Source: Nigrospora sphaerica
Lineage: Eukaryota > Ascomycota > Sordariomycetes > Amphisphaeriales > Apiosporaceae
DNA length: 64,000 nt
Assembly (NCBI GenBank): GCA_018287875.1
Contig: JAGVVL010000001.1
Location: 2,108,001-2,172,000, forward strand
Reading direction: 5' to 3'
The notes under the pieces were generated by a model, which was not told the origin of the DNA, ran no database searches, and saw only the letters and a program-made list of their open reading frames with translations. The position numbers were made by a program, and so were the translations under genes. Every line of letters begins with the position of its first letter. Position 1 is the first letter of the stretch. This document shows positions 55,472 to 64,000 of this stretch, in pieces.

Positions 55472-58069
55472 ATGGCTTCCGTCTTCACATTTGATCCCAA
55501 TCCGCCTCGCGTGTCCTCCCCCTGGCTGAAGCCTGAGAACGGCGAGAGCGACGACTCGGGCCATGGCGAGGTCTTGGATATCGACCGGCTAGAGGCCGAG
55601 CCGCAGGACGGGCCGATCGAGTATAAGCTGCACCTATTATTACGCCCGCGCCGGACCTACGCGGCTATGAGTACGGCAGTGCACACTTCTAGTGCGCAGC
55701 ATTCCAAAGCCGCGCGCCACGGCCGTTCCAGCAAAAGCCCTGGCGCATCGTCGCCGTCGTTTACCCAGCAGCGACAGGAGAGACTGCAAGGCCTGACCAC
55801 ACAATTGCTGTGGCGTTTGCAGCAGTCCTCCCCCTACCACGCAAAAGCAAAAGGCGATTTGGTGATACCCAAACTGCCCGAGAATTACGACAATCTTGAA
55901 GACCTGGTGAAGCCCCAAAACCTGCTCCCTGGCCTGGAAGAGTCCAATGGGGCGCTCTACGAAATCGGCGTCGCAGACGATGGCACCTTGGTCGGCCTCA
56001 CTAAGGATGAAATGGACGAGAGTATGTCGACCTTGAAGGTCATAGCTGCCAGTCTGGGCTGCCGAGTGGAGGTTCAGCGAATGAAGGTCGTCGGTAATTG
56101 TGAATGGGTCGAGCCGCCGTCTGTGAGCAAAGACGCAGTACGGGTCGAGACACGGCATCTCGCGGATCTCTGGGTGGCCGAAGCCTTGGTCATGCCCGTA
56201 TTGGAACCCCAGAGGAACGCGGCGGACGGAGGCGACGATCAGAACGGCTCAGCCCTTCACCCCGCCAAAGTGGCATCGCAGACTGAGCAGCTTCGGGTGT
56301 CGCTCATCGGACCGACGAACTCGGGCAAGACAACGTTGCTGGGAACTCTTGCCAACGGGACGCTGGATAACACCCGCGGCAGTAGCAGGATGAACCTTCT
56401 TAAACACCGCCACGAGCGCGTCTCGGGACAAACATCTTCTGTGGCGCAGGAGCTCATCGGTTACAAAGACGACAGAATCTTCAACTACATCAGCACCGAC
56501 ATAGATGCCTGGACCGATATTCACGACCGTTCCGAGAATGGGCGGCTCGTTTTCGTCTCGGATGTTGCCGGCCGCTTGCGTTACCGCAGAACCATTCTGC
56601 GGGGCCTTGTCGGTTGGGCACCGCATTGGACATTCCTCTGCATCACGGCCCACGGCGGCGCCGCGACGAACCGAGGTTCTCATTCCTTATCCGGCACGCC
56701 CGACGATTTTGGCGACGCAGCAGACGGTCAAGATCTTGCTCTGGCTCACCTGGACCTGTGCCTGCGCCTGCAGGTTCCGCTGGTCATTGTGGTAACCAAA
56801 TACGATACGGCGACTAAAGGAGCGCTCAAGAGCAACTTGAGCAACATCCTGTCGCGGATCAAAAGCTGGGGGCGAACACCAAAGCTGCTCATGCCGACAC
56901 AGCCGGATGGGGGCGTCCTTACCGAAGTCCCTGCCGTCACCCAGCATCAGGTTGCGCGCGATGTGATTGAGCCCCTTTCGCAGGCGGCGAGTCTGCTTTC
57001 GATCGTGCCGGTCGTACTTACGAGCGCAGCCGATGGCCGAGGAACCGGGATAGTCCACGCACTATTGAAGAGCCTCCCAGTGCCTCCTGCGCCCACTGCG
57101 AGGGATTTCGCCCCTTCGTCGTTGAACCCCGAGCAACCATCGTCTCTCTTTCACATCGATGACAAATATGAGCTGCAGAGTTTCGGCGCCCAAGGTGCGT
57201 CGGGGGCTGATGGGAAAGCGATCGTGGTCGCTGGGTACCTGCGTTTCGGAAATTTGTCTGTCGGAGACCATGTGCTCATCGGTCCCTTTCCCGTCGACGA
57301 CGACGAAGCGCGCGGGCAGATGCCACGAGACCACCCTTCGCCTGGCTATGGGCTATCGATTTCCCATCCAGGGTCCAGCGAGTTCGCTCGCCTTGCCTCA
57401 AGAAATGCAGTCCCGGCGTCCAGTGTCAAGGGAGAGTGGCACAGGGCCAGAATCGTGAATATACGAAACTTGCGGCTCCCGGTGCGGACCATGGGCGCTG
57501 GACAGGCTGGTACTCTACAGGTCGTATTTGATGATCCCGATGAGCCCGTCGATGATGAGATCGGATCCGCCGCCCGGCCGGGGTCAACCAAACCCTTCAG
57601 CCCTACGATTCGCAAGGGGCAGGTGCTGGCAATCCCCAGTCAGCACATGTTGGATACGGGTCTCACACTCCAAGCCGCCTCGGGCTTCACCATGGTTTCT
57701 GGGGATCAGAGAGTGACGAGCCTCTCCGTCGGCACCCTCGTCAATGTTTACGTGGCCACGGTGCGGGCAGCCGCTCGTGTAGTGCGGATCTCCCGTCTGT
57801 TACCGGACCAGGACCCCCGAAAGCCGGTGGGCCAAGGCGACGACGACGACGACGATGTGTTTAGCATGGCCAGCAGCATCGAGCTGGACAAGGCCAGACC
57901 CGAAGCCGGCGCCGACGAAACCCCGGTCGAGTATTCCGTCACGCTGGAACTGTTGGCTAATAGAGAGTGGATAGAATTGGGATCGCCGGCACTATTGATG
58001 GAAGGGGGAAGACGGGATAGTTCAGGTCTGGAAGGCTACGTCGGGAGAGTGATGGAGATTGCTGAGTAA
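55472..58069 (+). CDS. GTPBP1/GTPBP2-like translational-type GTPase
   Basis: This is an intronless 865-residue GTPase of the GTPBP1/2 branch of the elongation-factor superfamily. In animals these proteins act in mRNA surveillance and ribosome rescue; the fungal role is less clear. An N-terminal domain (NYDNLEDLVKPQNLLPGLEE, then ALYEIGVADDGTLVGLTKDE) precedes the G domain. G1 is LIGPTNSGKTTLLG (about residue 277), G3 is DVAGRLRYRRT (about 362) and G4 is VVTKYD (about 441). Beta-barrel domains follow, including VAGYLRFGNLSVGDHVLIGP and RKGQVLAIPS. The usual histidine of the DxxGH motif is replaced here by arginine. The family and domain order are clear, but hydrolysis may be altered. It is convergent with emc6. 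Confidence 0.85.
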   Translation: MASVFTFDPNPPRVSSPWLKPENGESDDSGHGEVLDIDRLEAEPQDGPIEYKLHLLLRPRRTYAAMSTAVHTSSAQHSKAARHGRSSKSPGASSPSFTQQRQERLQGLTTQLLWRLQQSSPYHAKAKGDLVIPKLPENYDNLEDLVKPQNLLPGLEESNGALYEIGVADDGTLVGLTKDEMDESMSTLKVIAASLGCRVEVQRMKVVGNCEWVEPPSVSKDAVRVETRHLADLWVAEALVMPVLEPQRNAADGGDDQNGSALHPAKVASQTEQLRVSLIGPTNSGKTTLLGTLANGTLDNTRGSSRMNLLKHRHERVSGQTSSVAQELIGYKDDRIFNYISTDIDAWTDIHDRSENGRLVFVSDVAGRLRYRRTILRGLVGWAPHWTFLCITAHGGAATNRGSHSLSGTPDDFGDAADGQDLALAHLDLCLRLQVPLVIVVTKYDTATKGALKSNLSNILSRIKSWGRTPKLLMPTQPDGGVLTEVPAVTQHQVARDVIEPLSQAASLLSIVPVVLTSAADGRGTGIVHALLKSLPVPPAPTARDFAPSSLNPEQPSSLFHIDDKYELQSFGAQGASGADGKAIVVAGYLRFGNLSVGDHVLIGPFPVDDDEARGQMPRDHPSPGYGLSISHPGSSEFARLASRNAVPASSVKGEWHRARIVNIRNLRLPVRTMGAGQAGTLQVVFDDPDEPVDDEIGSAARPGSTKPFSPTIRKGQVLAIPSQHMLDTGLTLQAASGFTMVSGDQRVTSLSVGTLVNVYVATVRAAARVVRISRLLPDQDPRKPVGQGDDDDDDVFSMASSIELDKARPEAGADETPVEYSVTLELLANREWIELGSPALLMEGGRRDSSGLEGYVGRVMEIAE

Positions 58070-58318
58070 GGCATCCCAACAAGCGTATTTGTAGTGACTA
58101 TTGTTTTGGAAACGAGGAGCAGCGGCGTTGTTGGAAATCACATCACATACAGCGGACAGTTAGCAAGACGAGCACCAAGAGAGAAAAGCCGAGCGACCTA
58201 TTGAGTAGTCAAGTGGCTCGAACGGGTCTGGAAATCCAGCCGTTTCGTGCCCCAAACGCCCAAACGCCGAGCCATGCAAGTTTCTGTTTCTTTTCTGCGA
58301 CGATAGAACACGGCTCGC
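58070..58318. other. Short convergent spacer
   Basis: 249 bp separate the stop codons of the GTPBP-like gene and emc6. Nothing else is seen. Confidence 0.6.
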
Positions 58319-58907
58319 TCAGGCTCTTACCAGGCCGTAGAACAGGGTCCAGGTCAAAATGTAGCCGGCGAGCCCTCCGAACATGCCGCCGGCCCAGAAT
58401 TCATACTGCGAGCGGAAGAAGCGACTGGTGTCGGCCAGGCCCAGACCCGACTTGAGCGAGGCGGGGGCCACGCGGAAGGCGTAGAAGAGGACCGTGGTTA
58501 TGATGGTGAAGACGAAGTAGAAGAGGAAGCCGCTGTACGACTCAAGGCCCAGGATGCCGGCCGCGACGCCGAAAATGGAGGCCGTCAGACTTTGCAGATT
58601 CGACAAGGCCTAAGACAGCACGGACGTCAGCAACCGCGTCTATAGATTTGAAGGGACGTGTGTGTGCGCGGGCACGGGTGTATATGCGTATGTGCATCTG
58701 TGTATTGCTTGGCATGGGGGAGGTGGCAGTCGGGGACGGAGGGGCAGCGCGGAGACAACAATGTCTCGTTGCTCGCGCGTGCCGGCGTGGTTCGTCGGCG
58801 GGGAAATGAGACGGCAAGGCAGGACAGTCGCTACGTACCTTGGTATTGTGTATGACCGACTCGGGCACAATGGGCGCGATCTGGAACTCGCGCTCGGTAG
58901 TCGCCAT
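58319..58907 (-). CDS. emc6: ER membrane protein complex subunit 6 (EMC6)
   Basis: This is a 119-residue subunit of the endoplasmic-reticulum membrane protein complex, which inserts tail-anchored and multi-pass proteins. Exon 1 (58907-58839) encodes MATTEREFQIAPIVPESVIH and a few more residues. Exon 2 (58609-58319) begins ALSNLQSLTASIFGVAAGI. The intron of 229 nt is long for so small a gene. Three hydrophobic segments are visible (SIFGVAAGILGLESYSG, FLFYFVFTIITTVLFYAF, and GGMFGGLAGYILTWTLFYGL), with the conserved FRSQYEFW before the last one. Length and layout match the family. Confidence 0.93.
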
Positions 58908-61094
58908 GGCTGGCGAACGGCGGCCTCGGAGAGGGCGAAGGTGGTGGTATAGCAGTAACGCGGGTTCTGCTGGTGAGGTGGTGGTGGTGTTCCTACTGCT
59001 AAGTACGGAACTGGAGCCGCGCAGCGATCCTGATGAAAGCGGGATCCAGCCAGCCTGGCTTTCTCAGGGCGCCTCGAGTCCGAGCTTCGCCGGGGGGGGG
59101 TTTCGCACGGGGGGAAGGGGTCGTTAGGGAGGGGCGGGTGCGGAGGTGCGAGGGGGTAGTTTGAGGATGGGATGGGTGATTGACGTGAGTTTGCATCCCA
59201 AGGTTCGGGCTGACTGGCGCTTGACGTCTGGAGCTTCCCTGGCTGGCAGGTCCGGGATCATGGACCCGAGCGGCTTTTGGCTTGCACCGACATCGATGGC
59301 GGCGATGGCGATACCTTTTTCCCCAGGCCAACGGCGGCCACCGCCGTGGAAGCGATCCAATTGGGCCAAATGTTTCAGCTGGGAGGGCAGGCGCTCGGGC
59401 TTCTAAGCCTCCCTCCTGGCGTCGCCCGCGGGCCTCTGGTATTCTCGTCCTTCCCGGCAAGCGACTGCATCGGAGCACACACACACCCTGGGCCTCCATG
59501 CCCCGAGGCGTCCAGCCCGGTCCGACAGGTCGTCGGCTGGTGGGCCGGATTGGGCAAGAGGCAGCTGGAGGTCGACAGGGGGACCAGCACCAGGCCAGAT
59601 GGTTCGATGTCACAAGCACGTCTGGCACCCCCAGGGCGAGGCAGGGCGAGGCAGGGCGAGGCAGGGCGGACAGGCTGACAAGATCAGGGCCAGCCACTAC
59701 TACATCGTACCTCCTGGTATCAGTCCCATGTGCCTCGCGAGACGGGCAGGCCTCCACCGGAGCTACATCTGGGTATCTACCTCTCTCTCGCCTATTACTC
59801 CCTAGGTCTTGCTTAGGGAGGTTGCTAGGGTCCGACCACTACGCCCGTCTGGGCGCTGGCGCAGTCCCAAACTCCAAAGAAGCGCTGCTCCGCAACCACA
59901 GGAACTAGCAAATTGCTCGCCCGTCTTTTCCAGTCGCAACGGGGTCGTCCAGCCGTCCACCCAAACTGCGCGTCCCAGATACTCCGTACGGATGCGCAGC
60001 AGCTCGCTGGCTAGCCGGCCGGCCGGGGGAGCAATGCGCAGGGGAGGCCGAAAAGGGCCCCTGTCGTCGCACGCTGGGCGTCCACTGGGTGTGGATGACC
60101 CTGCCCATCGCCCATCGCTGATCCGTGAATCATAGCGAACCCCCATGACGAACCCTTGACGCTAAACCCAGCTTGCTCGGGGGCAGATATGGGGTACAGG
60201 AGACGAGCAGGTAAGCGGTGCCAGTCGGTGTCTGGCGCGCCCGTCCAAGCCCGCGCCTGCCACTTTCCGCCTCCGGCAGGAGAGGCTCATCTCGGACATT
60301 AAAATGAAGCTGGAGACGGGGAAATCAACACACGACACTGAAAGGCCGTCGGTAGGTACTGTGTACAGTTTGCCGTGCTGCTTCCGAGCGTGCGCCGCGC
60401 ATAGCCCAGCCAGACCGAATCTCCATGGTCGGTCCAGTGCTCCTTGCTTTCGTCCGTCTTCTAATTCCCATATGTCGTGTCGTACTACACAACTCGTGCT
60501 ATCCCATTACCCATACTCCTCCTCCTGCACTACCACGACCGCTCACTATCTCGTACTACTACTCATAACCTCTCCGTCTCTTCTTCTGACCCCTAAGCCG
60601 CGGTCCGCTAGAGGCCTGGCCAACACGCCAACCAGCGACGTACCAAGCTACGCCTAAAACGACGCCGATCCGTCCGTTCCGTCAAGGTCGAATCGTCCGA
60701 AAGATCATACTTGCACGACATCCTTTGCCCTCGTCGCTCCTTTGTAACACCTACGTAACCGTCCGTCTCGAGCAACTAGTCTCAGCCCAGCAGCCACCAC
60801 TTCCTTTCCTCTTACTTAGCCCGCCCGTTACTCCTGCTTTCCCGTCGCGACGACAACGTTCTCCTCCCACATGTTCCCCTCCCGGTAGAAGCCGTGATCG
60901 TGACACCGCCCCGCCCCCCCCCCCCCCTTCCGTACCGTCTTCCTCTACCGTGTCCGTCGCACCGCACCACACCGCACCGCCCACGCCCGCGCCAACGCCA
61001 GTGCCAACGCCTGAGTCGCTGCCGAGACGACGCAATATCGCTGCTTGCGCTACACCTCGCATGGACCAGAGCGGTCGTGCGACCTTGCAACTAC
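58908..61094. other. Divergent intergenic region, no recognised gene
   Basis: These 2.2 kb lie upstream of emc6 (-) and of the vezatin/Inp2-like gene (+). They contain four copies of a 10-bp repeat at 59632-59669 and a 14-C run at 60914-60927. The right end is C/T-rich, as is usual for fungal leaders and promoters. ORFs here lack family resemblance. Confidence 0.5.
59632..59669. repeat. 10-bp tandem repeat (GCAGGGCGAG)n
   Basis: Nearly four tandem copies in non-coding DNA. Confidence 0.9.
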
Positions 61095-63327
61095 ATGGAG
61101 ACCTCATATGAACCCGGCGGTCCTCACGACGAGTACCAGGCCACGTTCGAGGGACAAGGTATGATTGGACACAATGAGCTCTGCCCGCCCCGACACCACC
61201 ATCGCCACGAGCCTGCGCCGCCGCGCCATCCGAAACCGCATGACCTGCAGACGGCTGATGCCCTCGCACGCAGGGACCGGAATAGGAGACCACGATGCCG
61301 ATTCAGAGCGCAGCGATGCGCACGACGTATCGCCGTCGTTGTCGCCGCCCTCGAGCCCGCCGCGCAACTTCGCCCCGCGAGGACCTGCCAAAGTGAGACA
61401 ACGGATTAGGGACAGGATCCCAAGCCCTTTGACCCTGCGCGTCGACATCTCCAAGATCGCGAAGAACATGCAGCTGGACGAGATACAAAATGCATATACG
61501 GTGAGCAAGGATACCCGTGTCTGTCGGGCGCTCGCGTCGCTAAGATGGTTATGTGCGCAGAAAACAGTCACGAGCACCGTTGACGGCAGTGGCACCCGCA
61601 AGACCCTCGAGCAGCTGCAGTGGATTATCAACTCGTCGCAACTCCTGGATACCCAGCCGACTATAAATTCGTTTGCGCCTGCGCCGCTACCCCTGGAACT
61701 ACCCAAAGGAGACGCCGGCAAGGACCCCTATGCGAAACCATGGACGACCGAGGGTGCCGTCGCTGCCGCGACGCTGGGCTTGGGAGTCGCCTCTCTTTCG
61801 CGCTGGTTCTTCGTCGAAGGCAGGCTCACCATCACGCCCAAGAGGTTCACGGTTGCCCTCGCCGCCGTGCTGTTGGCCGCCTTCACTTTCCGCGTCTATA
61901 TGCGACGCCAGTGGCTGCGGTATATCCACAACCAAACCATCGCGCAGGTCGAGCTTTTCATCAAAAAGTCGAATGAGCTGGACAGCATCGCCGGCTCGGC
62001 CGTAAGCTTCATCACCGAGGTCGAACTCATCGCCCGCGGGTACCGACTGTAAGTTCCAGACAGCCACCTAAAAGTATATGTGAGTAATCTAACTTTATGT
62101 ACCCCTAGTTCTCTCCCTTTGCCTCCCGTAAGCCGCTTGGAGAACAACGGCCAGAGCCTGAAGAGCATCAAGATCCGGAGGGAGCTCGTGAGCCAGATGG
62201 TTCGTGTGATGCAGCAATACCACGCGACAGCGGGCGCCCTGGAGGAGTTCTGCAATGCCGAACTGCTTGGCTTCCACCAGCGAGGAAAACAGTGCAGTCC
62301 CGAGACGGTGTCGGCGCAGCTCGAGGCTTTCAAGAACGCCAAGGCCGAGGACGCCCAGAAGACTTTTGAACTCCGAAAGTCTTATAATACGCTACAAGAC
62401 CTCCGCAGGATGTTTCTGCTTAGCTTGTTTTGCCTAGAGCCGACGGGCGCCAAGGATGAGTACATGAAGTTTACTACAGCGCTAGAGGGCCTGCGGATCT
62501 GCAACGATCGAACCCAGGTCGCCATCGTCCAGATCCAGAAGGTCCTCCTATCGGAAGAACGTGGGTACCGCCCAGTCCCGTCCGGCTCGGTCTCAGCTAA
62601 CCACGAGGCAGTGTTCAACGGCGCCAAAAGCCCGAATACACCGCTCAGCCCCGACCGGGAGAAGTGGCGACACCAGGTCAGGAGAATTGGCAATCTGAAC
62701 AACAACATCCGTGCGCTGCAAGCAAAAATGGTGCTCCTGGCCGAGGAGTCGAACCAGGCCATCAACAATGAGCACGGCGACATTTCACATCTGGGCTCCA
62801 TGTTTATGACGCAGTACGAGCTTATAGGGCAGGACCTCAAAATGTTGATGGAGGCGTGGGAAGCCGGCAAGTCCTCGGTCGCCTTGGCTATCGACCGCAA
62901 CGAGCGCAAGCGTGTGTCGTCGGCTAGCATCATGTCCCCTGCGACATCCATGAGCGAGCTTGCCTCGGTCTCGGAAGAGAGCGAGGGCCCCGATGAAGCC
63001 CTGCGACGACTGACGGGCGAAGCCTCGCCGCCTACGGAGCCGAGCAGTCCGACCTTCCCCGAAGAGCCCGTGAGCTATGAGGCCATCGCCGAGCCCCGGC
63101 CCAGGAGCATGATGAGCCGTGAAGAGAGAATCAGAAAGATGCATGAGGACCGCGAGTCCAAGATAGCGGCTCGCGAAAAGGCCATGGAGAGTGGCTGGCT
63201 CCTCGGTGAACTCAAGAACGTGTTGCAGAATCGAGAAGAGAACGTCAGGGGCAAAAGAAGAAGTCTGGGCCCCGCGGCGACCCCCTCGGGCATGAGGACA
63301 CTCTCATTGTCCTCGGCCCTGTCATGA
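61095..63327 (+). CDS. Vezatin/Inp2-like peroxisomal myosin-binding membrane protein
   Basis: This 685-residue protein fits the vezatin-type 'myosin-binding motif of peroxisomes' family, which includes yeast Inp2, the peroxisome receptor for a class V myosin. Exons are 61095-61158, 61274-62048 and 62109-63327. The introns are 115 and 60 nt and the frame is preserved. The short first exon starts METSYEPGGPHDEYQATFEG and joins GTGIGDHDADSERS. Two adjacent hydrophobic segments (AAATLGLGVASLSRWFFV and FTVALAAVLLAAFTFRVYM) form the membrane anchor, followed by the conserved helical domain (SFITEVELIARGYRL through KIRRELVSQMVRVMQQYH). The C-terminal third is Ser/Pro/Glu-rich, with a helical RSMMSREERIRKMHEDRESK segment. 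The family call is good, but the organelle and motor partner are inferred. Confidence 0.82.
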
Positions 63328-64000
63328 TCCCCTCCCTGATCCTTGAGGGCTTGCTTTTTTTTTCCTTTGATTATACCACTGTGCCAATCATGGCACCCCG
63401 GTGGCGTTGGCGTGTTCGGGAACACGTTACGATGGGAGGCGTATCACGGTTGCATAGCGGCGTCCCCTGGACTGGTTGGACTGTCCTTTTCTATTTTTTT
63501 TTTTCGGTGCTGGGGCTATAGATTGGGGACCAACCACACATTAACGACATGAGTTTCGGCGCAGACTCTTCAGAGTCCGGGATTTGGGCCCTTTTATTTT
63601 CGGTCTGATTGGTTTTTCCTTCTTCGTTTTCCCCCTCGTCTATCTCCTGCCCCTCGAAGGCTTCTCATTTGGAAAGGAAAAAAAGACGGACATGCTCCCC
63701 CTACCCCACGATCGTTTGAACCTATAATGTCTTTTAGCACATGCCTCGCACATCTGCTTTGTACATATATAGAATTCCTTGTATAACATGGCTCTTCGGA
63801 CTGCGCAACAATCTATTGGCTGGTTGCAGATTAGGGCCGAGGAATACATCAAGCCAGCTTATGTATGGAGCATGCAGGCTCAGTAACACATCAGGCAGTT
63901 AGAAAGATTGACCTGTCTGACGATTCATTGTGCGGGGATACAGCTATTGTCCCCCAGGTCTCGACAACGAAAAGCATACTGGGACATGGAAAGACACGTA
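63328..64000. other. 3' flank and intergenic DNA
   Basis: T-rich stretches (63355-63370 and 63493-63505) follow the vezatin/Inp2-like stop codon and probably belong to its 3' UTR. No gene is seen to the window end. Confidence 0.5.

Overview
The window is nuclear DNA of a filamentous ascomycete, most likely a Sordariomycete. The clues are GC-rich coding sequence, short introns of about 45-120 nt with fungal GTAHGT...YAG borders, widely spaced monocistronic genes, and protein families typical of this group (questin-oxidase-like enzyme, Rsc7, Sec9, a vezatin/Inp2-like protein, an Impala-like Tc1 element). The genus cannot be fixed from the sequence alone. Exon structures were worked out by hand from reading frame, splice sites and family conservation. 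No transcript evidence was available.

Layout. 1-711 (-): 5' part of a UBE3D-like HECT_2 E3 gene, cut by the window edge. 1081-2434 (+): questin-oxidase-like enzyme. 3183-4877 (+): a broken cytochrome P450 that has lost its ExxR and haem-cysteine region, with a 9-bp minisatellite at that point. 5395-6999 (-): five-CCCH zinc-finger protein of the ZC3H3/Red5 type. 8045-9249 (+): TFIIF beta (Tfg2). 10932-11780 (+): HAD phosphatase. 12300-12803 (+): small unknown protein. 15578-18382 (-): Rsc7/Npl6 chromatin-remodelling subunit. 18383-28400: about 10 kb with no gene I can recognise. 28401-31411 (+): exosome nuclease Dis3. 32039-33302 (-): Pol epsilon histone-fold subunit Dpb4. 35972-37485 (-): single-pass membrane protein with a Ser/Thr/Pro-rich segment. 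39906-41285: Tc1/Impala-like transposon with one frameshift. 41286-47425: about 6 kb without a recognised gene. 47426-48269 (+): SDH assembly factor Sdh7/SDHAF3. 48906-51215 (-): DEAH-type helicase Dhr2. 52327-53612 (-): t-SNARE Sec9. 55472-58069 (+): GTPBP1/2-like GTPase. 58319-58907 (-): EMC6. 61095-63327 (+): vezatin/Inp2-like membrane protein.

Most genes are unlinked housekeeping functions: transcription (Tfg2, Rsc7), RNA processing and decay (ZC3H3/Red5, Dis3, Dhr2), replication (Dpb4), secretion and membrane insertion (Sec9, EMC6), mitochondria (Sdh7). There is no operon or obvious functional cluster. The questin-oxidase-like gene next to the dead P450 could be the remnant of a secondary-metabolism locus. 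The most unusual items are the P450 with its catalytic core missing, the two long gene-poor blocks, the recurrent TACCTA/TAGGTA motif in intergenic DNA, and a GTPBP-like GTPase lacking the usual switch-II histidine. I found no clear novel multi-gene system.
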